Assembly: GCA_009746045.1 (NCBI GenBank)
Contig: RPFO01000076.1
Coordinates: 2,738,420-2,802,419, forward strand
From: Mesostigma viride
Lineage: Eukaryota; Streptophyta; Mesostigmatophyceae; Mesostigmatales; Mesostigmataceae
DNA length: 64,000 nt
Direction: 5' to 3'
Part shown: positions 52,597 to 62,900 of the stretch, piece after piece
Layout: the number at the start of each line of letters is the position of its first letter
How positions within the stretch are numbered: the stretch's first letter is position 1
Notes under the pieces: generated by a model
The model's input: only the letters and a program-made list of their open reading frames with translations
The model's database searches: none
Told to the model about the DNA's origin: nothing
Program-made: the position numbers and the translations under genes

Positions 52597-53655
52597 ATGC
52601 CGAAGCCCGGGCGGAAGCCAGGTTCGACAGGTGCTGGGAAGCAATTACCGAAAGCTAATCCCGAGGTGCCGACAGCTACTAAACAGACGGGAAAGGGCCG
52701 ACTAGGCTGGCCGACGCAGAAGAAAAGGCTCCATCAGGAGCTCTCCACTTGCTCGGGCCTGCCTGAAGTGTGCGCTGCCTTTGAGGCGGTCCTCGGGACC
52801 GACTGGGTAACTACTGTCAGCCGGTGGTCTGCGGCCCAGCTGGAGTCCGTCGTTGGACTGCTGGTCGACCACGTGGACGGGCCTGAAATTCTGGCAGCAG
52901 CGGACCCAAACGAAGCGCTAGTGGCAGCCCTCCAAAGCGCCCGGGACTTGGCGGACTCGGACGAAGAGGAGATGCAGCCACCACGCCGGCCCACGAAAGG
53001 GGCGAAAAAGGGGACGAAAAAAGTCGGAAGCCCAGCCCCGAGCAAGGGAAAGGCCGCGGGGGATGTGAGGGAGCAGCTCTTGGAGCTGGCGGCTATTATT
53101 GGCAAGCAGGGGCAGGCGGGCAAAGAAGAGGAGGAGGAGGAGGAGTCCGAGGAAGAGGATTTCCTGACGAAATTGAAGGATGCGCTGGCCGGGGCAGATG
53201 GGGCTTCCAGGAAGCCGAAAAAGACCAAAGGGGTGACGCTGCCCACTCGAGCACAAGTGGTGAATTGGAGGGTGCAAGAGAGAGTGCTCCCCGAGGTGCT
53301 CGAGGATGCCAACGACAATGGAGGGGGGATAAAGAGTTGGATCATGGCTACTCGCCAAGGGGGGTGGAGGAACCAGGAAAGCAGGAAGGTGGTCATGAAC
53401 ATCGCCCTGGCCATGGACACACTCTTCAAGGAGTTGGGGCCGGCAGCCGGGGAGTTGGCTGGGGTAGAGTATCTCATGAGGGTGGTGGCAGCCATGCTCC
53501 TAGTGGAGAGCCAGGGGTCAGGAGGGTGGAAGGTGGCTGGCCACCTCCTTGCTCTCAAGGAAGATGCCTCCTTGGTGAGCAACCCGGCCATGAAGATGGC
53601 CCTGCAAAGCGCCACGATGATGGAGAAGCTGGGCAAGGCCCAGCAAACCAAGTAA
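52597..53655 (+). CDS. Gag-like protein of the PAT element
   Basis: A complete 352-aa frame starting MPKPGRKPGSTGAGKQ. Residues about 45-115 are helical with acidic ends (RDLADSDEEEMQPPRR). A Lys-rich linker, a Glu run (about 172-183) and a conserved-looking C-terminal part (ESRKVVMNIALAMDTLFKEL) follow. There is no zinc knuckle. Its position before the polymerase ORF fits the Gag of DIRS/PAT elements, which is poorly conserved, so the role is inferred from place. Confidence 0.7.
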   Translation: MPKPGRKPGSTGAGKQLPKANPEVPTATKQTGKGRLGWPTQKKRLHQELSTCSGLPEVCAAFEAVLGTDWVTTVSRWSAAQLESVVGLLVDHVDGPEILAAADPNEALVAALQSARDLADSDEEEMQPPRRPTKGAKKGTKKVGSPAPSKGKAAGDVREQLLELAAIIGKQGQAGKEEEEEEESEEEDFLTKLKDALAGADGASRKPKKTKGVTLPTRAQVVNWRVQERVLPEVLEDANDNGGGIKSWIMATRQGGWRNQESRKVVMNIALAMDTLFKELGPAAGELAGVEYLMRVVAAMLLVESQGSGGWKVAGHLLALKEDASLVSNPAMKMALQSATMMEKLGKAQQTK

Positions 53656-53702
53656 ACACCGAAAGGGTAAACCGCTCCCCCTTCCCACTGCCTCTTCCTA
53701 CA

Positions 53703-56700
53703 ATGCCTCTAAGCACTACGTGGGGGAGAGTGAGGTCAGCACGCAGACGCCAGCGTGCAACTCGCCGCCGCCGGACCTTCACTCTACAACACAAGGTGAT
53801 TACGTGGTTGAATTGGCTATGGCACGGGGGGGCAGACCCTCCGCCTAAATCTGGAGGCGCGTGCTCCAGAGGAACGGCGGAGGCCCTGAAAAGGGTCAAG
53901 AAGCACTGCGAGTGGTACAGTCGCCGCGTAACCGGCGTTGCGACAGGCCCCGCAGAAGGAAGTGATCTAATCTATGGGAAATGTAATAAGTATGAACAAC
54001 TTGTGGCGGAGCGGGTGAGTCTGCCGAAGCGCGAGGTGGCAGGAAAGGCGAAGCTGCTGGATTTGCTGGCGCTACGACCTAGTTGGCGAGAGGTGTACGC
54101 GAGCGAAGCCAACTGCATCAAGCCGGAGGTGGCTGCCAGTGCGAGGTATTGGAATGTACCTGCCCCCAGCCGAGGGTGCACCATGGCGGAGTGGGGCAAG
54201 TTGATGGGGAGGGCAGCGGACGTGGGGATGGTGGAGTTCCGAGAGACGCGGCCAAAGTGGGTAGACGGATGTTTTGGGGTGGCCAAAGGAGTGGGGGAGT
54301 TAAGGCTCATTGTGAATAAGAAGTTGGGGAACGCACTGTGGGTGGACCCCCCTAAGACGGTGTTACCCCACCTGGGCATATACTCGGAGGTCTATATCAA
54401 GGGTCGGTGCTACACGGCCAAGAGCGATCTGGTCTCGTATTACTATACCATCCAAGTGCCGGAGTGGTGGTGGGATTATCAAGGGCTACCTGATGTGTGG
54501 TCCACCGATGTCGGGCTGCCGGGGCGGCGGAGGAGGGTGTGGCCAGTGCTGAAAGTGCTGGCCATGGGGCACTCCCACGCTGTAGCGCTAGGGGAAGCCA
54601 TCCATGAGATGGTCCTCTATGCCACGGGCGCTTTGGATCCTAGACGGCAGGTGAACCGCCTCACAAGTGTAGGGGAGCTGACCGTGCTTCGGAATGCATG
54701 GGGTAACCCAACCGCCCTAGCCATCGAGTACAAGGAGGAGAGCACGAGGGAGATGCAAATCGACCTTGAGGACCCCCCTGCCCCTATGGTATCCATCACT
54801 ATTGATGACCTGGTGGTCAGCAATGGGCGCACGTGCGAGGCGGTGAATCGCTTAATCGCGAGTGCTATTGAAGACGGGTACGCGCCTAACAACCTTGTGC
54901 CCTCCAAGGACAAGACGATCATGGCTAGCCCGGAGGGGGAGGACGAGCTAGAAGCTCTGGGTGTTGTTCACCGGCGGGATGGGGTGTTGGAGCCGACAGC
55001 TAAGCAGCTCACCCTTGTGGTTGCGCACACTCGTGTACTCCTCGAGAGGGGACGCGCTACCGCTGAGGCGCTGGCGGCCGTCGTGGGCCGGTGGGTGTGG
55101 CTGCAGATGCTCAGCCGCACTTGCTTGTCCATATGGCAGCAGAGTTTTAAGTTCATCAACCTCAAGGGGTGGGGCCAGCGAACGCGACCTTTGTGGCAAG
55201 GTGTGCGCGATGAGCTCGAGTGTGCCATGGCGTTGGCCCCCATGCTCCGTGTGGACCGGGGGGCTGCCCTGGCTCCGGTGGTGGTGGCCTCGGATGCGTC
55301 TAGTTTTGGGCAGGGGGTTGTCTACGCTGAGATGGCCCCAGCTGAGGTGACGGAATTAGCTCGGGCCCGGGAGGTGCGGGGTTACCCAACCCTCCTCACC
55401 CCAGGTGAGGCCATGTATGCCGGGCCTAGACCCTTGACCAAGGCCGCGGAAAAAGCCATCATCCACGGGCGATGGCGCGTCGGGATCAAGAGTCGCTGGC
55501 GCGATTCGACCATGCACATCAACGAGAAGGAAGTGCGGGCCGCTGTGAAGGGGGTGGAGCGCTCGGCCCGGAACCTCGGAACATGGGGTAAGCGGGTGGT
55601 GAGGTTAGTGGACTCCACTGCCGCTTTGGGCTGCTTGGCTAAAGGGCGTTCCTCTTCTTACCGGTTAAACAAGCAATGCCGCCGGTTGTGCGCTCTTACG
55701 TTGGTCACCGGCAGCCGCTCACAATGGGTCTGGACGCCAAGTGAGCTTCAGCCTGCGGATGGGCCTTCGCGGGGGCTTTCCATGGCTGCCTCGGTGGCCG
55801 GGTGGGTCCGCGATTTGACTCGCGAGGGTGTTCATCCCAATCCCGGGCCTCGGCTTGGCGCTAGCTACTTGACCCTTCTTGAGGGCAAGGTGAAGCCGGC
55901 TACTTTGATGGTTTACCATCGGGGTCTTAGGTCCTTTTTCGCATGGTGGGCGAGCCGGCGGGGTCGGGTTGGCAGCTTGTTGCGCGGCTTGACGATAGAG
56001 GAATACTATTGCGAGTATGTCGCTTGGGCGCACTCACGGTGTTACAGCCGCCAGTTGTGTGTCAATGCGCTTATGGGCCTGAATTTGTACTTCCCCGGGA
56101 GGTGCGGGATTGGGCCTTGGCACGAAGTGTTTTGGCTGGCTGGCGCACGTTGGCACCCCCTCGTGCCCCCCCCCCATTCCATGGGAGGCTGCGTTTGCGC
56201 TTGCTTGTACTATGGTGCTCCAGCGGCAGCCTCGTGCGGCTATGATGGTCATCGTTATTTTCCAACAATACCTGCGGGTATCGGAGGCGCTCAACCTGTT
56301 GGTCGGCCATGTGCGCTTGCAGCCTGATGTTCGGTTGCGGGGTTCGCAGCGGGGCGCCTTGTTGTTGATGTCAGCTAAGACGGCTAAGGGGGAGGTGCAG
56401 TCTGTGGTGATCGAGGATGTCATGACTGAGACCCTCTTGCGGGCTTGTATGCGTGGCAAGGCGGCCTGGGAGCGGGTGTTCCCTTACGATTATGCCCAGT
56501 TCAGCCGGGTTTGGCATCAGGCCACGCAAGCTTTGGGGGTCGACACGGTGTTTACCATTCACGGGCTGCGGCATGGGGGGGCTACCTATGATTTTTTGCG
56601 GCAGCGCAGCATGGCTGATATTCAGCATCGGGGTCGCTGGCGCAGCAGCAAAACTGTCGCCCACTATGTGGGATTGCACCGGAGCTTGGCCCTCACCCTT

Positions 56701-56778
56701 CCTGACGCCCTGGTTCGGGCTATCGCCGCCTGCCCCCCGCGCATTTGGCGGAGCGTCTTTTCTCTGCCTTCCTCTTAA
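53703..56778 (+). pseudogene. PAT polyprotein: RT, RNase H and tyrosine recombinase
   Basis: The ATG at 53703 is the first in frame. The RT has AKSDLVSYYYTIQVPEW (first Asp) and VSITIDDLVVSNG, where the usual YXDD reads IDD (about 54796-54815). RNase H follows with VASDASSFGQGVVYAE, VRLVDSTAALGCLAKGRS and PADGPSR. A 2A-like motif lies at 55824-55850. The recombinase begins with TLLEGKVKPATLMVYHRGLR and has YLRVSEAL (Arg), HGLRHGGAT (His-x-x-Arg), HRGRW and HYVG (Tyr). A C10 run at 56166-56175 shifts the frame by one just before the catalytic part; the last frame ends at 56778. The shift may be a sequencing error. Confidence 0.85.
55824..55850 (+). other. 2A-like motif between RNase H and recombinase
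   Basis: Codons read EGVHPNPGP, close to the 2A ribosome-skipping core (D-V/I-E-x-N-P-G-P), with His in place of Glu. NPGP is intact. It sits in the linker between RNase H and the recombinase, where a break between proteins would be useful. Confidence 0.55.
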
Positions 56779-56854
56779 GTTCCCTTCATTCTTGTCTTAT
56801 GCGTCCACCGGTTTTTGTTTTGCCCCTGGCTTGGGTCGCCAGGGAGGGATGTAA

Positions 56855-56989
56855 GGGTAAGGCTAGCCTTTTTGGACATAAAGTGTTCCCATGGGTAAGG
56901 ATGGCCAGTTGAGGGCCACTTCCCGATGTGCTCTACTTATTGTTTTAATAAAGAGTCTGGTTACCCTGGAGTTCCACGGTTAATAGAAT
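56855..56989 (+). repeat. B1 repeat of the PAT element
   Basis: 135 bp, GGGTAAGGCTAGCC...TTAATAGAAT, with one base different from 57401-57535. It abuts A2 directly, so B1-A2 preserves the joined circle junction AGAAT/CGGGG. Confidence 0.9.
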
Positions 56990-57367
56990 CGGGGTTCTCT
57001 GAACATAGTTTCTTTATAGTGATACGGAAGGGGAGCCGCTGATGCTAGGTGAAATAGAGCTGGGTGATGTGATCGTAATAAGGTTGATTAGGCTTCTAGT
57101 GTACGAGTATTACGGATGATATGGCCTAATTGTTGCGGCCCATACCTTGACGGTGTGCTGAGTACCTTGACGACGGATTTTTGCGTCTAGGTTCTCCTAG
57201 CAGATCCATGATTGCGGACGGGTTTGCAACAAGCAATATCTGAAGTAAAACTTGACGGCTAAAACTGTTTAGAGGCCGTTGCCGGATCTGGCCGTTGGTA
57301 GAGAGCCGTTGGCCTTGAAACACGATAAAAGCTTGCTCACCTAGCTCATGGCGGTCTCTTTTGTTTT
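56990..57367 (+). repeat. A2 repeat of the PAT element
   Basis: The internal copy of A1, 378 bp, followed by a C-rich spacer of 33 bp. Confidence 0.9.
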
Positions 57368-57400
57368 CCCCCCCGCCCCCCCTGTGTGTTGCCTGTTTGG

Positions 57401-57535
57401 GGGTAAGGCTAGCCTTTTTGGACATAAAGTGTTCCCATGGGTAAGGATGGCCAGTTGAGGGCCACTTCCCGATGTGCTCTACTTATTGTTTTAATAAAGA
57501 GTCTGGTTACCTTGGAGTTCCACGGTTAATAGAAT
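57401..57535 (+). repeat. B2 repeat of the PAT element
   Basis: The terminal copy of B1. It contains TTTTAATAAAGAG, a possible polyadenylation signal, and ends AGAAT at the host junction. Confidence 0.9.
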
Positions 57536-58161
57536 GGGCTAGGCTCAATCGTATCAGGGACAAGGGGGCCAAGTATGGCTTCCTGGTCACAGATAGGGCC
57601 TTGGCAGACTATTTCCTAGACCGTATGGGTTTGAGTGTGGATGGGAGGAACAGTGCCCGCATGTTTCTTAACCAGACTGATGGCTCCTTACGTGCTCTGG
57701 AGCTTGTGATCCTCAGCATAAGGAAGCCAGATCCTGCCTGCAAGGCTATCCAGTCCCATGGCAGCAATGCCACCTCCGCTGTGCAGGGCCAAGGTGATGT
57801 CCCCGGGTACCCAGCCCGTGATGGGGCAAGGCCCAACAAGCGTAAGCGCTTCAGGCGCCAGAGGCAGGGGGCTCAGGGTGGCAAGGGTGCAGGTTCCCAA
57901 GGAGGGGTTGGGAGCCAGCAAGCTGGTAGTCAGCAGGGTAAGGGTGGCCAAGGGCAAGGCAAGGGCCAAGCTCAAGGCAACCAAGGCAAGCAGGGTGGTC
58001 AGTCTCAGGGAGGCCAGGGGAAACCTGGCAAGGGTGGGGCTGGGTCTGGGAAGAAGGGTGGAGCATGCTTTGTGTGTGGCAAGGAAGGTCACTGGCGTCG
58101 TGAGTGTCCTGACAGGAAGGCCAAGCCTGCTGGGGCAGGAGGCCAGTCTGGGCAGCAGTGA
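57536..58161 (+). pseudogene. gag: outer element gag, second part with zinc knuckle
   Basis: Resumes WARLNRIRDKGAKYGFLV, then a basic stretch (NKRKRFRRQRQG), a long Gly/Gln/Lys repeat region and the zinc knuckle CFVCGKEGHWRREC near 58071-58112. The frame stops at TGA 58159. The fragment is intact except for the PAT insertion at its left end. Confidence 0.8.
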
Positions 58162-58206
58162 CTAGCTACATCAACCCCTGTAAATAGTCAATCACCCCTA
58201 GGGGAA

Positions 58207-59712
58207 GGTGTGCTGGATGTACATAAGGACGGGGGTGTGCCCCTTGTGCAGCACCAAGGGTGTAAAGATGTTGTTCTTCCACTGGATTGCAATAACAATG
58301 CTGCAGCTGAATTCCCTATGCCTCATGCAGGTGGTGGGTCTCCAGCAGGTGCTGGCCTGGAAGGCCAAAGGACCTCGCTGGAAGGGCCTGGAGCGGTCCA
58401 GGGTGCAGGGCCTGACTTGGGGCGTCAGGACGGCCTGCAGGGAAGCCCTGGAACCTCAGGAGTGGATCATGTGTCCCCACACACGGTTCAGACGTCTCGC
58501 CAGGTCAGTACTGAAAGAGTGCTGAGCTATGCTGAGGCTGGCCATAGATTGCATCATATGTTTGGGCACTCTGGGCAGGCAGCAATGTTTGCTTGGAAGC
58601 TAGGTAGGGAGCCTTTGTGGGAGGCTTGCCAGGCTGCAGCTGAGAACTGTGGTTGCCAGGAGAATGCTGTTCACCCACCTCAGTCCCATGCTAGGGAGCC
58701 TGCTAGGGAGCGTGGCGACATCCAGATGGATATCCAGCATATCAGGGGCTTGTATATATTGGTGGGGGTGGACAGGTTCAGTAGATACAGGCTGATAGAT
58801 GTTCTGCCTGGTATGCAGGAGCACCACTTGTTGTTGGGTATGAAGGCCCTGATCCCAGGCTTTGGGGTGTGCAAGAGTGTGCAGGCAGACTTGCAGTTTG
58901 ACTGTTTGCTCAAGCATCAGGACCAGCTGCCTTGTAAGCTGGTAGTAGTCCCCAGGGAGAGTCATGGGCAGCAAGGGGCTGTAGAGAGATCCATTCGAGA
59001 GGTGAAGACAGTGGTGCTAGCAGCAGAGTCAGTGCCACTTGTGGCATCTGCCTTAGAGAGGGCAGCCTGGTGAAGGGGGATAGGGGAGCAGCTGAACCAC
59101 AGAGTTAACTATTACTTTGATGGTGTGGCTGTCTCTCCCCTGGCCCTGCAGTATAGCTTACTACCTGAGAATGTGGTGCAGGCCAGTCTTAGGAAGGCAG
59201 ACAGATTGTTTGCCCAGCTGAGACGTAAGGACAAGAACTGGAATGTGCTGAGGCCTCAGGTGGGGCTGAAGGTCAGGATGTGGAAGGAACCGTCTATTCC
59301 AGGCAAGCGGGGAAAGTGGCAGGATGGGGTTGTCACTCGTGTGGAAGAAGCTAACAGATCTTGCCTGGTGGCTTTGGAAAAGGATCCAAGGCACGTGTAC
59401 AGGTTGTCCTGGGCTCATGTCAAGGAGAGAAGGCCACATGCAATCTGGCCTGCAGACGGGCCAGGCCCTCCCAGCTGGGTTGAGGAGCCAGGCCAGAGCC
59501 AGGCAGCAGCAGCTAACAATCCTCTGGTGGTGGATGATGGTCTGTCCCTGCTGGAAGATGACGAGCAGGAGGAGGCTGCTGAAGCAACTGTCACAAGGCC
59601 AGAGGGGACGGGGCAGCCACCTAAGGCCCGGGGGCCTCTCATGGCGGACGTCATCCGAGCACTCATGCGCAGCAAACATGATCCCAAGGTATCCAAGCTC
59701 ACGTATATATAG
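58207..59712 (+). pseudogene. outer element integrase
   Basis: The frame to 59073 has HHMFGH...CGCQ (zinc-binding region), DIQMDIQHIRGLYILVGVDR (Asp), CKSVQADLQFDC (Asp) and GQQGAVERSIREVKTVV (Glu), the DDE core. It stops at TGA 59071. The next frame (59125-59712) carries the integrase C-terminal part (GLKVRMWKEPSIPGKRGKWQ, then VYRLSWAHVKERRPH). No protease motif lies between the zinc knuckle of gag and this integrase. RT is absent because the element is truncated by the LINE. Confidence 0.75.
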
Positions 59713-59737
59713 GGTGCACAAAGGTGCAATATATATT

Positions 59738-59763
59738 AAAATTATTATTATTATTATTATTAA

Positions 59764-59804
<41 letters not shown>
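59738..59804 (+). repeat. (TTA)n tail of the LINE
   Basis: About 22 units with one slip (TTAAATTA near 59761). In LINE sense this is a (TAA)n tail, as in I-type elements. Confidence 0.85.
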
Positions 59805-59806
59805 AA

Positions 59807-59878
59807 TTTCACTCTGCTGTAAGTAATTATATTTTTAAAATATATATTAAAAATATAATTACTTACAGCAGAGTGAAA
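59807..59878. repeat. perfect 31-bp inverted repeat, AT-rich
   Basis: The left arm 59807-59837 and right arm 59848-59878 are perfectly complementary around a 10-nt AT loop. It starts TTTCACTCTGCTG on both strands. It lies between the LINE coding region and its microsatellite tail. Confidence 0.9.
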
Positions 59879-59980
59879 TCACTCAAACCAAAGCAAACGC
59901 CCAGCTATAAACCTATATACAGAGCCATGTCAAAGCTCTATACTACGATAAGACCAATGGAAACGCCTAACGGGAGGAAC

Positions 59981-62900
59981 CTAATAGCCCTGCTGCACCG
60001 CAAAATCAGCCCGCGTACGGCGGAGCATGATGTCAGCCATGGCCCGAGTCAGCGCCACCGACAAGCGCTGACGCCAATATGACGTCCAGGTCCGCGCCGA
60101 CCATGGGGCCCGCTGGCCCTCCAGGTCCAGCCGGTCCTCCCGGAGCCGGCAACACTCCTTGAAGAAGGCGGAGGTCAGGGGCCCCATGGCCCCAAACTCC
60201 TCCAGGACAAAGGGCACCACACGATGGTGCCTGACGTCGCCGTAGGCCAGGAGCTTGGCCCGCTCCGCCCGGTCCGCCGTGTAACCTGCCGTGAGGGAGG
60301 CCCCAGCCACGTGGCTAAGAGCCAAGGGCCGCGCCACCGAAACGTCAATAAGCAGATGCCGGCCACCCCCCTCAAAGTCCAGCACCACGATGTCAGGCCG
60401 GTGGTTGGGGGAATAGAAGGCAGCGCCATCCGCATCCTCGGACCGGATGTTCGCGTGGGGGAAAACCGACCGAATCATGGCGAGCACCACCGTCAGGAGG
60501 ACAGTGTGCAAATACAAATACCAATTCTGATTCTGTTGGCCCCCCATGCAGGCAAGGTAGTGAGTCCCCGTGGGATCCAGCGGCTGCCCACAGCTACCAC
60601 AAGGCCGCCCGGCCGGAACAAGAGGCTGCGGGGCAAATAGCTGGTGCCGGAGCGCCACCGAGTAGTGGCTGGGAGCCAAGGCGAATGGGGGGGCCATGGG
60701 AAGAGCACGAAGGTACGCCGAGCCCACACTCCGCAAGGAAAGCGAGAACAGCCACGCACGTCCCTGGGCGTTGAGGTCCGCGAAAAGAGCAATCCAATCA
60801 GCCGTGTGCAGAATACCCGCGTAGGTTTTCTGGTGTTTATCGATGACGCGAGCAGGGAATGCGGCGGGAGATTGAACGGAGGCGACCGAGGGAGTGCCGC
60901 GAGGGAGGTGGCGCTGTACCGCCTGAGCGGCACGGACGGGAGAACAGGCCTGCTGGATCTCAGCATAGGCCTCCTGGATGGCGGTGACGAAGGGCAAAGG
61001 GCTGCTGGGGTCCAGGAGGTCAGGCGCTGCCGTTGCCAAAAGGGGCAGGAGCCGGCAGCTTTCCGCCCACGACTGAGCGACGGAGCCCAAAAATGCTGCT
61101 GGGGCCAGCCGGGCGGCACGAGTCAGACCGCAGCCACCCATCCGTGCAGGCAGGGAGGCAATGCGAATAGCATGTGGCGGGAGGTCGGGGCCCGGGACCA
61201 GCTGCGCCAAGGCCGACTGGATGCGTTCGTCGTGGCCCTCGGCGGCCAGCCGGACCTGAGCCGGAAGAGCGCCCCGGAGCCAGTGAACGACGCGAGGGTG
61301 AGCGCAAAACCACAGAAGCAGACCCTTGGTCTGCGAATCATGAAGGCGCGCAATCAAGGGCAGTACCTCAGTGCGTGCCTCGAGGGCGGCCCGCAGAGCA
61401 TCGATGACAAACGCGGGGTCGCCAACCGGAACGCCGAGGACATCCAACCCATGGAGGCGCTCGTCCCGGCCCAAGAGCTGGGGCGGAAAGCCGGAGCAAT
61501 CACCTTGGGGCGAGTACACCGCGCACTTGGCCAGGGTCAACTGGAGGTTGATGTCGGCCACCGCGGTCTGCAGTGCCAGCAGAGCCGCGGTGGTGTCCGG
61601 CACAGGGCCCAGAAGGTAGATATCATCCAAGTAGGCCTGAATAGCGACCGCCGGGTGGGCAGCATGGACCGCTTGGAGGCAACCCTGGAGGGGGGCGGCA
61701 AAGTACAGGGGTCCCAGGGGGTCCCCTTGCTGGGTGCCCGACCGCGACAGCAGGCCGCCGCGAGTGCCGTCCTCCATGATGTGAACCAGTTGGCCGGGCT
61801 GGCCGTAGCACACGGCTGTCCAAGCGTACAAGTCCTCGAAGGACTCCATGACGGCCGCAAACATGCTGGCGCGGGACAGACTGTTGAACGCGTTGTGGCA
61901 GTCGACCTTGACGACAGCGTGGGTGGGGTGGGCCTCGAGGTAGGCCTGCACCGAATGGATGAGGATATCCGCCCCGCCTGGAGTCGTCACCCCCAGCTGG
62001 GCCGCCACCGAGGTCTCACCCGCTGCGAGGGGCGGGCAGAAAAAGGCACGGAGCTCGGGCGCCTTTTGGCGGCAGATCACTTTGCCCACGAGCTTGCGGA
62101 GCACCTCACCGCAGGCGATCGGGCGCACCTTGCCCTCGGGGGGGGGCAAGACACCCTTGAGCAGAGCGAGGAGGCGAGCGCCCGCTAACCACTCGCGCGC
62201 AGCGGGAGGAACGCGACCAGCCGCCAGGTCAATGAGGGTGTCCTCGCCCCCATGCCCCACCAGGACCTCCAAGTGCTCGTAGCGCCAGCCCGACGGCCCG
62301 GTAGAGGAAGCCCGCGGGACCGCACGCATCACCTCCAGGAAGCAGTCGCGGTCCAGCCGGAGGGGGGCCGGCAGGGGGTCCGGCACGGGCAGCTGGAATC
62401 CGGGCTCCGCAGGGTGAAGAGCCTCCAAGGCCGCCAGGGTAGCCGCATTGGCGGGGGCCAGCTTGGCCATTTCCAAGCGGGTCATGGCCCGGCTGAGCTG
62501 CCCCTCGCGGACGAGGCGGATGACGTCGGCGGCCACCCGCTCGAAGTTGACCTCCCCCGACCGCCGGGCCGTGCGCGGGGGCGGCACGCCAAACAGCCCC
62601 TCCCAGTCCCCCTGCAGAAAGCGTCGGCAACGGGCAATAACCGCACCCTGGAGGCCGCGCACACCACGCCCGAGAGGGGTGAGGAGCAGGCGGGGGGGCA
62701 CCATGTGCAGTTTAAAGCCCAGCGGGTCGTCCGGAGCGGCGTGCATGCGCCGGAGAGAAACGATTGCACATTGCGCGAAAAGGCTACGCGCGCGGTGGGG
62801 GAGGTCGGTCAGGGTAGACGTCGGGTTGATGGCGCATGCATCCCAGGGAACCGTGTCAAGCCAACGCCAACTGGCCGAGTAGTCGGGCGGCGGGGGCTGG

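Larger units (their letters stand above)
52148..57535 (+). mobile_element. PAT/Kangaroo-like tyrosine-recombinase retrotransposon
   Basis: The element has the split direct repeats of PAT-like DIRS elements: A1 (52148-52525, 378 bp), ORFs, B1 (56855-56989, 135 bp), A2 (56990-57367), a 33-bp spacer and B2 (57401-57535). A1 and A2 appear identical, and B1 and B2 differ by one base. It has no target duplication, and the flanking gag closes perfectly. It encodes a Gag-like protein and a polyprotein with RT, RNase H and tyrosine recombinase. It integrates by recombination of a circular DNA, not with a DDE integrase. Confidence 0.9.
41037..59735 (+). mobile_element. outer AGTTAG-type (copia-like) LTR element, split by two insertions
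   Basis: In order: LTR (41037-41683), ORF-A (41715 onward), gag (51417 onward) with a zinc knuckle, then an integrase (to 59712). A related LTR element sits inside ORF-A and a PAT element sits inside gag. Both insertion points can be closed to give continuous coding sequence. RT, RNase H and the 3' LTR are not seen; the element is cut near 59735 by a LINE. The right end is approximate. Confidence 0.75.

Noticed and set aside
53265-53702. Upstream extension of the PAT polyprotein frame before 53703
   Set aside because: It overlaps the Gag-like ORF in another frame and has no motif; the ATG at 53703 after the Gag stop is the better start.
60644-62188. 514-codon plus-strand frame
   Set aside because: It is the antisense shadow of the GC-rich LINE RT frame on the minus strand, which has RT and nuclease motifs.
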